A stretch of DNA of 64,000 nt, from positions 1 through 64,000 of the forward strand of contig JAGYJF010000005.1 in NCBI GenBank assembly GCA_018402135.1, written 5' to 3'. The notes beneath the pieces are model-generated. The model did no database searches. It worked only from the letters and a program-made list of their open reading frames with translations, and had not been told where the DNA came from. The position numbers and the translations under genes were made by a program. Shown piece after piece: positions 25,313 to 34,931 of this stretch (positions are counted from its first letter, which is position 1; the number at the start of each line of letters is the position of its first letter). The stretch comes from Flavobacteriaceae bacterium. Lineage in GTDB: Bacteria > Bacteroidota > Bacteroidia > Flavobacteriales > Flavobacteriaceae.

Positions 25313-26806
25313 ATGCATCTTAATTACAAAATTATTTTTCATTTTTTCGGACTGCTGTTAGTTTTCAACGGTGGTTTTATGTTGTTGTCTACTATTATTA
25401 GTTTGGCTTACGACGATGGCGTGGCCTATGAAATATTTTTATCGGGTATTACGGTGGCGCTTTTAGGAGCTGTTGTGATGGTGAATACCAGAAATCATAA
25501 AAAAGAAATGAATAAGCGCGAAGGGTATCTGGTGGTAGCTTTTGGTTGGCTTGTTATGGCATTTTCAGGGACCTTACCCTATTTGCTAACCAATTCAATG
25601 GATAGCTTTACCGATGCTTTTTTTGAAACCATGTCGGGTTACACCACCACAGGAGCTTCCATATTAAATGATATTGAAGTGTTGCCCGAAAGTGTATTAT
25701 TTTGGCGTAGTATGACCCATTGGATTGGTGGTATGGGTATTATTGTATTGGCCATCGCTATTTTACCATTGTTAGGTATTGGTGGTATGCAGCTGTTTGC
25801 GGCAGAAGCACCAGGACCCAATAACGATAAGTTGCATCCTAGAATTACCGATACTGCCAAGCGTCTATGGTTAATTTATTTCGCCTACACGGCTCTAGAA
25901 ACACTGTTATTAAGTTTGGCAGGCATGTCTTTTTTTGATGCCATTAACCATGCTATGTCTACGCTTTCAACCGGTGGTTTTTCAACCAAAAATGCAAGTC
26001 TAGCCTATTGGAACGACGCGCCTATCATACAGTATATTGTAATTACTTTTATGTTTTTGGCGGGCACTAATTTCGTTTTAAGTTATTTTGCATTTAAAGG
26101 GAGAATTCAAAAAATAATCAAGGACGAAGAGTTTAAATTGTATTTTAAATTTATTGCCATTTTCACCATCATTGTGGCCTTAGTGATTTATTTTTATGCG
26201 GATGTCTCACAATCGTCTATTAATCACCCTATGGTTTTGGGCGAGAGTGAAAGTGCTTTCAGGCATGCCTTGTTCCAAGTATTGGCCATCGTTACTACGA
26301 CAGGGTTTGTGTCGGCGGATTATACTTTATGGACACCCTTTTTAACGGTGTTTTTCTTTGGGTTGATGTTTTTAGGTGGTTCTGCTGGTAGTACTTCGGG
26401 CGGCGTTAAAGTAGTACGCCATTTGATATTGATCAAAAACGGTTTTTTAGAATTTAAACGCGCTTTACATCCCAATGCTGTATTGCCTTTACGCTATAAC
26501 GGGAAGTCTATTTCTGGCGATATTGTATTTAATATTCTCGGATTTTTTATACTGTATATGCTGTTATTCATTACGGGCGCCCTTGTTTTCTCTATGTTTA
26601 ATATCGATTTCAAATCGTCGGTAGGATTGTCGGCATCCAGTTTAGGAAATGTGGGCCCAGCCTTAGGCGATTTTGGTCCGGTTAACAACTATGCCGCCTT
26701 GCCGAATTTGGCAAAATGGTGGTCGTCGTTTTTAATGCTGGTGGGTAGATTAGAACTGTTTACAGTGCTCATTATTTTGACGCCGTTTTTCTGGCGTAAG
26801 CAATAG
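25313..26806 (+). CDS. trkH: Trk potassium uptake channel TrkH
   Basis: A 497-residue inner-membrane K+ transporter. It has about eleven to twelve hydrophobic segments and four degenerate selectivity-loop repeats, seen as SGYTTTGASIL (first), STLSTGGFSTKNA (second), TTTGFVSADY (third) and SSLGNVGPALG (fourth). The central glycines of each are present. It matches the TrkH/KtrB superfamily throughout and pairs with the upstream trkA. In a marine bacterium this system would help osmotic adjustment alongside the sodium circuit run by the NQR complex. Confidence 0.95.
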   Translation: MHLNYKIIFHFFGLLLVFNGGFMLLSTIISLAYDDGVAYEIFLSGITVALLGAVVMVNTRNHKKEMNKREGYLVVAFGWLVMAFSGTLPYLLTNSMDSFTDAFFETMSGYTTTGASILNDIEVLPESVLFWRSMTHWIGGMGIIVLAIAILPLLGIGGMQLFAAEAPGPNNDKLHPRITDTAKRLWLIYFAYTALETLLLSLAGMSFFDAINHAMSTLSTGGFSTKNASLAYWNDAPIIQYIVITFMFLAGTNFVLSYFAFKGRIQKIIKDEEFKLYFKFIAIFTIIVALVIYFYADVSQSSINHPMVLGESESAFRHALFQVLAIVTTTGFVSADYTLWTPFLTVFFFGLMFLGGSAGSTSGGVKVVRHLILIKNGFLEFKRALHPNAVLPLRYNGKSISGDIVFNILGFFILYMLLFITGALVFSMFNIDFKSSVGLSASSLGNVGPALGDFGPVNNYAALPNLAKWWSSFLMLVGRLELFTVLIILTPFFWRKQ

Positions 26807-26876
26807 CAGTTCAGTTTTTTGTAGACACTTTTGTAACAAAATTTGCATTTAATAGTCCTATTAGTGTAATCAATAA

Positions 26877-27155
26877 ATGGAATATATAATGCGTACCGAT
26901 TCATTTTCTTCATCGACAATGTCTGCGAACACTTCAACACATCGCTTTGTTTTCAACAACAGGTTGCTTAACGGCATAAATTTAAAAACAAATGCTGCAA
27001 ACACTAATCAAATTTCAGTTAAGGATCCTGAGTCAACACGTATGGTTGACGAAGAACTTCAAATTGAGAAGCGCGAGAAGTTGCTGACTATCGTTACCAC
27101 TGGTACCGTTGTTTTTCTTGCGACTGCTTTTATGTACTTGCTAATTTTTAGCTAA
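26877..27155 (+). CDS. Small membrane protein of unknown function
   Basis: A 92-residue protein with a Ser/Asn/Thr-rich N-terminal 60 residues, a charged segment (DEELQIEKREKLL) and a single C-terminal membrane span (TIVTTGTVVFLATAFMYLLIF) ending in S. The topology is that of a tail-anchored protein. The start may be 26877 or the ATG at 26889 (MRTDSF); the second is slightly more natural. It follows trkH on the same strand with a 70-base gap and is convergent with the aminotransferase, overlapping its 3' end by eight bases. No known domain is seen. Confidence 0.55.
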   Translation: MEYIMRTDSFSSSTMSANTSTHRFVFNNRLLNGINLKTNAANTNQISVKDPESTRMVDEELQIEKREKLLTIVTTGTVVFLATAFMYLLIFS

Positions 27156-28332
27156 CCGCTTCCCCAATTCTTTTAATAGCCTCGGTGATTTGTTCTTGCG
27201 ATGCTGCATAAGAAATTCTAATACAGTTAGGATCGCCAAATGATTCTCCTGAAACCGTAGCTACAAGTGCTTCTTCAAGGAGATACAAAGAAAAATCAGC
27301 TGCGTTTTCAATTAATTTTCCTCTAAGTGTTTTTCCGAAGAAGTAGGACACATCAGGAAACACATAAAAGGCACCTTCTGGTTCGTTGGTTTTAAAACCA
27401 TGCACCGCGTTGAGCAGTTTTAAAATCAAGGAGCGACGCTCTTTAAACTCGTTCACCATATATTGTATACGGGATGGCGGTTCATTTAAAGCTGTAACAA
27501 CGGCCATTTGTGCAATGCAATTTGCGCCGCTGGTTACTTGTCCTTGCATCTTGTTGCAAGCTCTTGCGATATAATCGGGTGCGCCGATGTAACCAATACG
27601 CCAGCCCGTCATAGCAAAGGCTTTTGAAACGCCATTTACGGTCACGGTTCTATCGAACATGTCTGGAAATTCAGCCATGCTAACATGTTTACTTACAAAA
27701 TTAATGTGCTCATAGATTTCATCAGAAACCACTATGATATTAGGATACTTTTGCAGCACATCTGCCAAACCGCGCAGTTCGTTTTTACTATACACCGAGC
27801 CACTTGGATTACAAGGCGAGCTGTACCAAATCATTTTGGTTTTTGGTGTGATGGCTTTTTCGAGTTGTTCGGGAGTGATTTTAAAATCGTTTTCAATAGA
27901 AGTTTGTACTTCCACTGGAACACCATCGGCCAGCTTTACCATATCGGCATAGCTCACCCAATAAGGACAAGGAAGAATAACCTCATCACCTTTATTGATA
28001 AGTACCTGCGCAATATTTGCTAAAGATTGTTTAGCACCTGTAGAAACCACTATTTGTGGCAGCGTATAATGCAGGTTATTATCTCTTTTAAATTTGGTAA
28101 TAATGGCCTGCTTTAGTTCAACATATCCATCTACGGGAGAGTAGGAATTGTAATTGTCATTTATCGCCTGTATGGCAGCCTCCTTAACAAAGTCGGGCGT
28201 ATTAAAATCGGGCTCGCCTAAGCTAAGTCCGATAATATCTTTTCCCTCTTGACGTAATTCTCTAGCCTTAGCCGCCATGGCTAAAGTGGCTGATGTAGAT
28301 AGATTGTTAATTCTATCGGATAATTGGTTCAT
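27148..28332 (-). CDS. Class I pyridoxal-phosphate aminotransferase (aspartate aminotransferase type)
   Basis: A 394-residue fold-type I aminotransferase of the thermophile-type aspartate aminotransferase subfamily (I-gamma/beta like). Visible are GLSLGEPDFNTPDFV, the cofactor-contacting segment VSTGAKQSL, the N-P-S-G motif SPCNPSGSVYSKN, VVSDEIYEH and VNGVSKAFAMTGWRIGY with the PLP-lysine in SKAFAMTGWR, plus the substrate-binding arginine near the C terminus (CIRISYAAS). It most likely makes aspartate or another amino acid from its oxoacid. It follows the desaturase on the same strand with a 16-base gap. Confidence 0.9.
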   Translation of the reverse strand: MNQLSDRINNLSTSATLAMAAKARELRQEGKDIIGLSLGEPDFNTPDFVKEAAIQAINDNYNSYSPVDGYVELKQAIITKFKRDNNLHYTLPQIVVSTGAKQSLANIAQVLINKGDEVILPCPYWVSYADMVKLADGVPVEVQTSIENDFKITPEQLEKAITPKTKMIWYSSPCNPSGSVYSKNELRGLADVLQKYPNIIVVSDEIYEHINFVSKHVSMAEFPDMFDRTVTVNGVSKAFAMTGWRIGYIGAPDYIARACNKMQGQVTSGANCIAQMAVVTALNEPPSRIQYMVNEFKERRSLILKLLNAVHGFKTNEPEGAFYVFPDVSYFFGKTLRGKLIENAADFSLYLLEEALVATVSGESFGDPNCIRISYAASQEQITEAIKRIGEAVS

Positions 28333-28348
28333 GAGTGTACAATAATAA

Positions 28349-29452
28349 TTAAGCTTGCTGCATTGCTGGCTTCATACCCATTTCACGTAAAAATCTGAAA
28401 TGTGCTATAATAGCTTTTCTTGTAGTTTTGTATTCTTTGTAAGGTAATCCAAATTCTTTGGCAGTTTCCTTTACAATTTTTGAAATACGGGTATAGTGAA
28501 CATGGCTAATATTTGGAAATATATGATGTTCTACTTGGTGGTTTAAGCCACCTGTAAACCAGTTTACAATTTTGTTTTTAGTTGAAAAGTTAACCGTAGT
28601 TAGGAGCTGGTGAATTGCCCAGGTATTTTTCATAGTACCGTTTTCTTCTGGTAGTGGCATTTCGGCTTCATCCATAACATGTGCTAATTGAAAGACAATA
28701 CTTAAAATTAAACCTGCTGTGTAGTGCATGATGAAGAAACCTAATAGGACTTTCCACCAAGCAAGGTCTAGAATTAATAGCGGTAAAACAATCCACATTG
28801 AAACGTAAATAATTTTAGAAACAACTAATTTGCTCCAATTTGAAACAGGATCTGGCATTTTACCGTAAGATAATTTACGTTTCATATAACGTTTCATTTG
28901 TTGCCAATCGGTAGTAATAGCCCAGTTAATGGTTAACAAACCGTATAATAAAACAGAATAATAATGTTGAAATCGGTGATACCAGCGCCATTCGGCATGT
29001 TCTGAAAATCTTAGAATACGTCCAGCTTCTAAGTCTTCGTCATGACCATGGATGTTGGTGTAGGTATGGTGTAAAACGTTGTGTTGCACTTTCCAGTTAT
29101 AGACATTTCCTGCTAAAATATAGATGCTGCTGCCCATTAAACGGTTAACCCATTCTTTATTTGAAAAGGAACCGTGATTACCATCGTGCATTACGTTCAT
29201 GCCAACACCGGCCATACCAATTCCCATAACAATAGTTAACAGAAGTTGTGCCCAGCCTGGCATACTTATGGTTAAAAGTAAAAAATAAGGTGCTAGGAAT
29301 AAACTGAACATAACTATGGTTTTTAACCATAATTTCCAGTTTCCAGTGCGTTGAATGTTGTTTTCTTTGAAATAGTCGTTAACGCGGCTATTTAAAGTTC
29401 TAAAGAACTTTGCTGAGTCCGTTCTTGAGAATGATAAAGTTGTATTTGACAT
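28349..29452 (-). CDS. Membrane fatty-acid desaturase (acyl-lipid/acyl-CoA type)
   Basis: A 367-residue diiron desaturase of the PF00487 family. Three histidine clusters are present: MHDGNHGSF near residue 90, WKVQHNVLHHTYTN near 125 and NHQVEHHIFPNISHVHY near 300; the final QVEHH box is typical of front-end and linoleoyl-CoA type desaturases. Two pairs of hydrophobic segments flank them (MFSLFLAPYFLLLTIS; ILAGNVYNW). The fatty-acid position cannot be deduced. No cytochrome b5 domain is fused. A TATCTTTG box (29503-29510, coding strand) lies upstream; the aminotransferase follows. Confidence 0.9.
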   Translation of the reverse strand: MSNTTLSFSRTDSAKFFRTLNSRVNDYFKENNIQRTGNWKLWLKTIVMFSLFLAPYFLLLTISMPGWAQLLLTIVMGIGMAGVGMNVMHDGNHGSFSNKEWVNRLMGSSIYILAGNVYNWKVQHNVLHHTYTNIHGHDEDLEAGRILRFSEHAEWRWYHRFQHYYSVLLYGLLTINWAITTDWQQMKRYMKRKLSYGKMPDPVSNWSKLVVSKIIYVSMWIVLPLLILDLAWWKVLLGFFIMHYTAGLILSIVFQLAHVMDEAEMPLPEENGTMKNTWAIHQLLTTVNFSTKNKIVNWFTGGLNHQVEHHIFPNISHVHYTRISKIVKETAKEFGLPYKEYKTTRKAIIAHFRFLREMGMKPAMQQA

Positions 29453-29502
29453 AGATTTTTTTTAATTGCTTAATGCAATATAGCTTTTAATTGTATTGGT
29501 TG

Positions 29503-29510
29503 CAAAGATA
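29503..29510 (-). promoter_or_regulatory. -7 box for the desaturase gene
   Basis: CAAAGATA on the plus strand (TATCTTTG on the coding strand), 51 bases before the start codon. Confidence 0.5.
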
Positions 29511-29570
29511 GGTATTTTATCTATGGCTGGTGTTAGCTAAATCACAAAAATAAATCCGACTAAAAATGGC

Positions 29571-29578
29571 TATTTTTG
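29571..29578 (+). promoter_or_regulatory. -7 box for rsmG
   Basis: TATTTTTG, full match to TAnnTTTG, 17 bases before the rsmG start and divergent from the desaturase box. Confidence 0.55.
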
Positions 29579-29594
29579 CGCAAAATAAAGTAAC

Positions 29595-30224
29595 ATGATT
29601 TTTATTAGTCGCTATTTTGATTCCCTTACGGACCAACAAATAAGGCAGTTTTCGATACTGCAGGAATTATACACCGAATGGAACGCAAAAATTAACGTTA
29701 TTTCCCGCAAAGATATCGATGAATTATATTTGAAACACGTATTGCATTCGCTGGGCATTGCCAAGGTGTGTTCGTTTGAAAAAAGCACTAAAATTTTAGA
29801 TGTAGGTACTGGTGGTGGATTTCCTGGTATCCCGCTAGCTATTTTATTTCCAGAATGCCAGTTTCATCTGGTTGATAGTATTGGGAAAAAAATAAAAGTT
29901 GTAGAGGCTGTGGTAGAAGCGCTTGAATTAACCAATGTAACTACAGCGCACTGTAGAGCAGAAGCAGTGCATGGTCAGTTTGATTTTGTGGTGAGTCGTG
30001 CTGTAACAGCTATGCCAGAATTTGTTACATGGATTAAAGGCAAGGTTGCCAAGAAGCAAAAAAACAACTTAAAAAACGGAATTCTTTACTTAAAAGGAGG
30101 CGATTTAACAGAAGAACTTAAGGACTTTCCCAAAGCGACCGTCTACCATTTAAAAGATTATTTTGAAGATGAATTTTTTCAAACTAAACAAGTGGTACAT
30201 CTTCCTATAAAATATAAAGGCTGA
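29595..30224 (+). CDS. rsmG: 16S rRNA (guanine527-N7)-methyltransferase
   Basis: A 209-residue class I SAM-dependent methyltransferase (GidB/RsmG) that methylates G527 in the 530 loop of 16S rRNA. The N-terminal helix YTEWNAKINVISRKDIDELYLKHVLHSL and the SAM-binding ILDVGTGGGFPGIPLAILFP are diagnostic, as are the later FDFVVSRAV and LYLKGG segments. Length is normal. The stop codon is within the stem of the terminator shared with the convergent secreted hydrolase gene. Confidence 0.96.
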   Translation: MIFISRYFDSLTDQQIRQFSILQELYTEWNAKINVISRKDIDELYLKHVLHSLGIAKVCSFEKSTKILDVGTGGGFPGIPLAILFPECQFHLVDSIGKKIKVVEAVVEALELTNVTTAHCRAEAVHGQFDFVVSRAVTAMPEFVTWIKGKVAKKQKNNLKNGILYLKGGDLTEELKDFPKATVYHLKDYFEDEFFQTKQVVHLPIKYKG

Positions 30225-30243
30225 AATATTGATTTCAGCCTTT
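30216..30243. terminator. Bidirectional terminator after rsmG
   Basis: AAAGGCTGAAAT (30216-30227), loop ATTG, ATTTCAGCCTTT (30232-30243): a perfect twelve-pair stem between convergent genes, including the rsmG stop. Confidence 0.8.
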
Positions 30244-30250
30244 ATGTATC

Positions 30251-32641
30251 TTATTTATTTATGATGAATTTATTTATATAATTAAAGCCATCTGGATTTT
30301 TTATACTCAAAATATACAAGCCGTTATTTAAGTTAACAGGAATACTAGTCTCATTACTTATACTTACATTACTTATTTCAAACACTTGCTTTCCAGTGAT
30401 ATCGGTCACAATAAGGTGATTATTTTCAAGGGTGTTGGTGCTTGTAAACTCTAAGGCTGTGCTTACAGGATTTTTGTTTAATTTAAAACCATTTGCTAAC
30501 TCAGGATTGACACTTAAGGTTGATGGTATAATTTCTTCTAAAGCAAATATAACATTTGCCTCTGTAAGCTGAACATGTGGTTCGTTATCGTCTGGTAAAA
30601 ACCAATTAACGAAAGGCGTTTCGTTTAAAACTGCTCTGCCAGAAGGCGTTCCTAAATCGATGTTGTGGAACCAATCTATTTCGTTGTTGGTTACCGTCAT
30701 CGCTAAAGCACTCACCGATGGTATAAAATTGAATTTATCAATAGTTAAAGCATTGACAAAATCGGCTGCGATTCCGGTTAATGCTAAATCACCAGTTAAC
30801 CCCGATATATTGAATAGTCCACCAGGTGCTGCATCAACACCATCGGTAAAATTAAAGGACTGCGAATTCGCTGTTGATGAAACTATTGTGTTGAAGAAAC
30901 TAACTAGTGAAACGCCGCTTACCTGCTGATTAACGGCGGCTGCAGGCGTTAGTCTTACCAATAAATTTAAATTGGTTAAAAGGGCAACGTTAAAAGAATT
31001 ATTGATTACTGTGTAGCCATTTGTAACCGTTGGACCAGCGTTACCTTGTGCAAAATAAGGATTCCCTATTCCAGAGCCGTTAATGATTGTCACATTTCTA
31101 GTATTTTCTGGATAACCCGTGGTGGTAAGCGCATTGATGTTATTTTGAAAGATAGTTCTAAAGGGATGCGGATCCGGATTTAAAAGGGTTGGATCAAAAT
31201 TAACTGCACTTCCCGATGCTAAATGCGATTCAAAATGATCGACGAGTAGTTGTCTGGCTGCGGATGATTTTAGTAAATCCTCTACCAATGGTTGTAACGC
31301 AACAACGTTCTGATTTCCTACAATCCCGCCTAAATCTAGTCCAAAGGCTAAAAAGTTAAATTGGTGTTGAAATCCTATGGGCACATTGGCACCTAAGTGC
31401 GGTGAATCAAAAGACATCCATAATCGTGTTTCATGATTTAAGCCGTTGTTTTCCATGAAATTTAGGGCATATCGAGAAATGAGTCCACCCATACTCGGAC
31501 CGATGATTACCAATTCTTCTGAGCCCACTTTTTGAGCATTGATAGTTTGTATTAATTCAACTAAAACCATGGCATTGCGTTCCATATAATCGCCACCACC
31601 ATCGATTGGTACACCATTAGAAACGTATAGAGGTGCATTTAAAAATATGAGGTCAAAACCTTCAGCTCTTAAAACGTCGCCCAAATTTAAAGTACCATTA
31701 ACGGGATCTTGATAATTTAAAAGATTGTTAATGCCAGGAATATCTCTTGTATCTCCAGGATCGAAACCGTCTACAACTATTATAGGTTTGTCTAAAACAC
31801 CATCAACGGTATCGAAAAATATTTCGTATTCGCCTTGTCCAGCCTCATTGGTGGTTTCGCCGTAGGCCGATAAATCAACAATATTAGAGGCTATTATGGG
31901 TAAAATCTCACTGGTATTGCGGTTGGTGTTACCTTGATTTTGCTCGTTTCGGTTTAGACTTATGTTAATGGATGAGGTGCTTGTCATTTCTGCGGCATTA
32001 CTTAAAATAGCCTTTATTTGTATGTTTTTAAGCCCTGCATTTGGGTATTGAATGTTGATCATATCACCAGTTCTAACTGATCTAAAGCCGTTACCATCGC
32101 CAAAATCGATTTGAATTTCAGTTAATTCAAGGTTTGTAGTATTGATTACGAAGTCACGATTAATGATAAAACTAGTCTTTAATCCTTTGTGTTTTTCATT
32201 TAAAGGTGCCGATGCAAAAAGCTGCTTGGTTTCAAAAATATCAGACGCACTTGGGTGTCGCTTTAAAGTTTGATTTTCAACGTATACCTCTTGATTTGTG
32301 AAGGCAGTATTTTTGATGATGTCGAATTCGGTTAGAATAAGTCCAATTGGAATTAAGTCATCAACCAGACTATTTTTTCGCGCTGCGAGCAGGGTTGTGG
32401 CTGGTTTGAATCTTTGTTCAGCGTCTACACTTCCTAATTCTTGCCATGCTTGAATAAATCTGAAGGTTGAAAATTCCAGATTATCGGAATTTAATAAATC
32501 TGCTTGTGTAAGGGTTGGACTTAATAAAATTTTGGTATTCATTTCGGATGTATTGAAGTTAACATCCAGTTGCATAGTGCTCACTTGAGCTTGAAGCGAT
32601 AGGCCTATCAGGCCTATTCCCCAAAAGTAATTTTTAAACAT
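30251..32641 (-). CDS. Secreted alpha/beta-hydrolase-like protein with type IX sorting tail
   Basis: A 796-residue protein with an N-terminal signal peptide (MFKNYFWGIGLIGLSLQAQ). The middle contains VVDGFDPGDTRDI and IIGPSMGGLISRYALNF, a GxSxG nucleophile elbow, followed by SFDSPHLGANVPIG, which is the pattern of PGAP1-like or lipase/acyltransferase hydrolases. The last 80 residues form a type A sorting domain (TDITGKQVFEISN, NNGLYILSIKN, NKFIINK), which directs export through the type IX machinery and attachment or release at the surface. Substrate is unknown. It is a stand-alone gene. Confidence 0.8.
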   Translation of the reverse strand: MFKNYFWGIGLIGLSLQAQVSTMQLDVNFNTSEMNTKILLSPTLTQADLLNSDNLEFSTFRFIQAWQELGSVDAEQRFKPATTLLAARKNSLVDDLIPIGLILTEFDIIKNTAFTNQEVYVENQTLKRHPSASDIFETKQLFASAPLNEKHKGLKTSFIINRDFVINTTNLELTEIQIDFGDGNGFRSVRTGDMINIQYPNAGLKNIQIKAILSNAAEMTSTSSINISLNRNEQNQGNTNRNTSEILPIIASNIVDLSAYGETTNEAGQGEYEIFFDTVDGVLDKPIIVVDGFDPGDTRDIPGINNLLNYQDPVNGTLNLGDVLRAEGFDLIFLNAPLYVSNGVPIDGGGDYMERNAMVLVELIQTINAQKVGSEELVIIGPSMGGLISRYALNFMENNGLNHETRLWMSFDSPHLGANVPIGFQHQFNFLAFGLDLGGIVGNQNVVALQPLVEDLLKSSAARQLLVDHFESHLASGSAVNFDPTLLNPDPHPFRTIFQNNINALTTTGYPENTRNVTIINGSGIGNPYFAQGNAGPTVTNGYTVINNSFNVALLTNLNLLVRLTPAAAVNQQVSGVSLVSFFNTIVSSTANSQSFNFTDGVDAAPGGLFNISGLTGDLALTGIAADFVNALTIDKFNFIPSVSALAMTVTNNEIDWFHNIDLGTPSGRAVLNETPFVNWFLPDDNEPHVQLTEANVIFALEEIIPSTLSVNPELANGFKLNKNPVSTALEFTSTNTLENNHLIVTDITGKQVFEISNVSISNETSIPVNLNNGLYILSIKNPDGFNYINKFIINK

Positions 32642-32712
32642 AAATTTCAGTATTGATTTATAGCGGTTTAAAGATATGGTTTTTATTACTATCCTCTATG
32701 TGAATACAAAAA

Positions 32713-32742
32713 AAATCCTCTAAATGTGAATTTAGAGGATTT
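32713..32742 (-). terminator. Terminator of pruA
   Basis: AAATCCTCTAAAT-GTGA-ATTTAGAGGATTT is a perfect thirteen-pair inverted repeat; on the coding strand of pruA it is followed by a run of T. Confidence 0.8.
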
Positions 32743-32762
32743 ATTATTTTTATAAGGACTTT

Positions 32763-34388
32763 TTATCCTAAAAATGGATATCTATAATCAATGGGCGTTA
32801 CAAAAGTTTCTTTTATAAGTCTTGGAGATACCCAACGCAACAAGTTTTGAGCGCTCCCTGCTTTATCGTTTGTGCCAGATGCTCTCGCGCCACCAAATGG
32901 TTGCTGCCCTACAACGGCGCCTGTTGGTTTGTCGTTAACATAGAAATTACCAGCAGCATTTTGAAGGGCTTCTGTAGCCTGATTAATGGCATATCTATCG
33001 GTTGCTAAAATAGCACCAGTTAATGCATAAGCACTCGTATTATCTACAAGCTTTAGCATGTTTTCGTAGTCATTATCTTCATAAACAAATATGGTAATCA
33101 CGGGTCCGAACAATTCCTCACACATGGTCACATATTTTGGATCGGTTGTTAATAGTACGGTTGGTTCAATAAAGTAACCTTTACTTTTATCGTAATTGCC
33201 TCCAGCAATGATTTCAACATTTTTGTCTGCTTTGGCAGCATCAATATATTTTGCTAGTTTGTTGAAGGAGCCTTCATGAATAACAGCGGTGATGAAATTA
33301 CTCATATCTTCTGGCGAACCCATTTTGAAAGATTTAAGGTCTTCAATCACATATTTTTTTACATCTGGCCATAGGCTCTTGGCGATATAAGCGCGCGACG
33401 CTGCACTGCACTTCTGACCTTGAAACTCGAAAGCACCCCTTACAATAGCGGTAGAAACCTGTTTTGGTTTGGCAGTGTGGTGTGCAACTATGAAATCTTT
33501 ACCACCTGTTTCGCCTACAATACGCGGATAGGTTTTATAATGGTGTATATTATTGCCAATTTGTTTCCATAGTTCTTTAAAGATGAATGTGGAACCAGTA
33601 AAGTGCAATCCAGAAAAATCTGGACTTGCCAAAACAGTATCCGTGATCATTACAGGGTCGCCGAAAACAACGTTGATAACGCCTGGCGGTACGCCTGCTT
33701 CTTCAAAAACATCCATTATAACTTTAGCTGAATATACTTGGCTATCACTTGGTTTCCAAACAACCACATTTCCCATGAGTGCCATACATGATGGCAAATT
33801 GCCAGCTATGGCCGTAAAGTTAAAGGGTGTAACGGCATAGGTAAAACCTTCAAGTGGTCTATATTCTACTCTGTTCCAAGTATCGCTTGTGCTTTCTGGC
33901 TGTTCAAGGTAGATATCGGTCATGTATTGCACATTGAATCGCAAGAAATCAACCAGTTCACATGCCGCATCGATTTCGGCTTGGTGAATGGTTTTGGATT
34001 GTGCAATCATGGTGGCTGCATTTATTTTGGCGCGGTAAGGTCCCGCTACCAGCTCGGCTGCTTTTAAAAATATAGCTGCGCGTTGTTCCCAAGGCATCAA
34101 TGACCAGCTTTTTCGTGCTTCTAAGGCTGTTGATATGGCGTCCTCTATATGTTGTTTGTTGGCTAAATGGTAACTTCCAACCACATGTTGGTGGTCGTGT
34201 GGAGGCGACATTGTTTGGGTGTTTCCAGTGCTAATATATTTCCCGTTAATGTAAAGTGGAACCTCAATTTTAGCATTGTACATTTCTTTGTAGGCCTTTA
34301 AAACAGCTTCGCGTTCTTCCGATCCCGGAGCATACGATTTTACTGGTTCATTTACAGCTATTGGTACATTGAAAAATCCTTTTCCCAT
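32763..34388 (-). CDS. pruA: Delta-1-pyrroline-5-carboxylate dehydrogenase
   Basis: A 541-residue aldehyde dehydrogenase-superfamily enzyme oxidising glutamate semialdehyde (P5C) to glutamate with NAD+, the second step of proline breakdown. The catalytic cysteine is in GQKCSAASRAYI and the general base in VGETGGKDFI; VTPFNFTAIAGNLPS and WKPSDSQ are also typical, as is the unique C-terminal GAVVGQQPFGGARASGTNDKAG. The length suits the eukaryote-like P5CDH subfamily. No proline dehydrogenase gene is visible in this window. It complements the biosynthetic proABC operon. Confidence 0.94.
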   Translation of the reverse strand: MGKGFFNVPIAVNEPVKSYAPGSEEREAVLKAYKEMYNAKIEVPLYINGKYISTGNTQTMSPPHDHQHVVGSYHLANKQHIEDAISTALEARKSWSLMPWEQRAAIFLKAAELVAGPYRAKINAATMIAQSKTIHQAEIDAACELVDFLRFNVQYMTDIYLEQPESTSDTWNRVEYRPLEGFTYAVTPFNFTAIAGNLPSCMALMGNVVVWKPSDSQVYSAKVIMDVFEEAGVPPGVINVVFGDPVMITDTVLASPDFSGLHFTGSTFIFKELWKQIGNNIHHYKTYPRIVGETGGKDFIVAHHTAKPKQVSTAIVRGAFEFQGQKCSAASRAYIAKSLWPDVKKYVIEDLKSFKMGSPEDMSNFITAVIHEGSFNKLAKYIDAAKADKNVEIIAGGNYDKSKGYFIEPTVLLTTDPKYVTMCEELFGPVITIFVYEDNDYENMLKLVDNTSAYALTGAILATDRYAINQATEALQNAAGNFYVNDKPTGAVVGQQPFGGARASGTNDKAGSAQNLLRWVSPRLIKETFVTPIDYRYPFLG

Positions 34389-34544
34389 AGTTTTTATAAG
34401 GTTTATAAGTTATTATTTGTTTGCTTGGTAAAGGTACGATTTTTAATTAACCTCATCCATTTTAGACATGAAATGAACTATCAATCTTTAGGTTGAAGTT
34501 TGAAATTTTAGCAAGCAACTGCGTGGCTTAAAAAAAACAGTATG

Positions 34545-34931
34545 TTAGTTTAATGCGAACGGCGCGCATAACTTGAATGAAGGAATAAACACCTTAAACT
34601 TATTGGTATTATTAAGATTTACCATATTGAAATGTCCTTGCATGGCACCGAAGGGACTGGTTAATAAGCAGCCGGAGTTGTAGGTATGAAATTCGCCAGG
34701 TTTTAGAACAGGTTTTTTTCCAACGACACCTTCACCTTCAACAATTTCTGTGTTATTTAAGGCATCGTAAATTTTCCAGTAACGAGAATTAAGCTGAACA
34801 GCATCCTTGCCTTGGTTTTCAATAGTTATTTTATAACCATAAGCAAAGTGAACTTTATAATTTTTATAAAAAGTTCCTTCAAAGGTGGTTTCCACCATAA
34901 TTTTAATGCCGCTTGTTACTTGTTGTATCAT
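34545..34931 (-). CDS. apaG: ApaG domain protein
   Basis: A 128-residue protein comprising a single ApaG immunoglobulin-like domain. The segments VTSGIKIMVETTFEG, HFAYGYKITIENQG, LNSRYWKIYDA and the glycine-rich VEGEGVVGKKPVLKPGEFHTYNSGCLL are diagnostic. In enterobacteria apaG lies with apaH and affects Co2+/Mg2+ efflux phenotypes; its biochemical role is uncertain. Here it stands alone downstream of the Plug-protein gene. Confidence 0.93.
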   Translation of the reverse strand: MIQQVTSGIKIMVETTFEGTFYKNYKVHFAYGYKITIENQGKDAVQLNSRYWKIYDALNNTEIVEGEGVVGKKPVLKPGEFHTYNSGCLLTSPFGAMQGHFNMVNLNNTNKFKVFIPSFKLCAPFALN

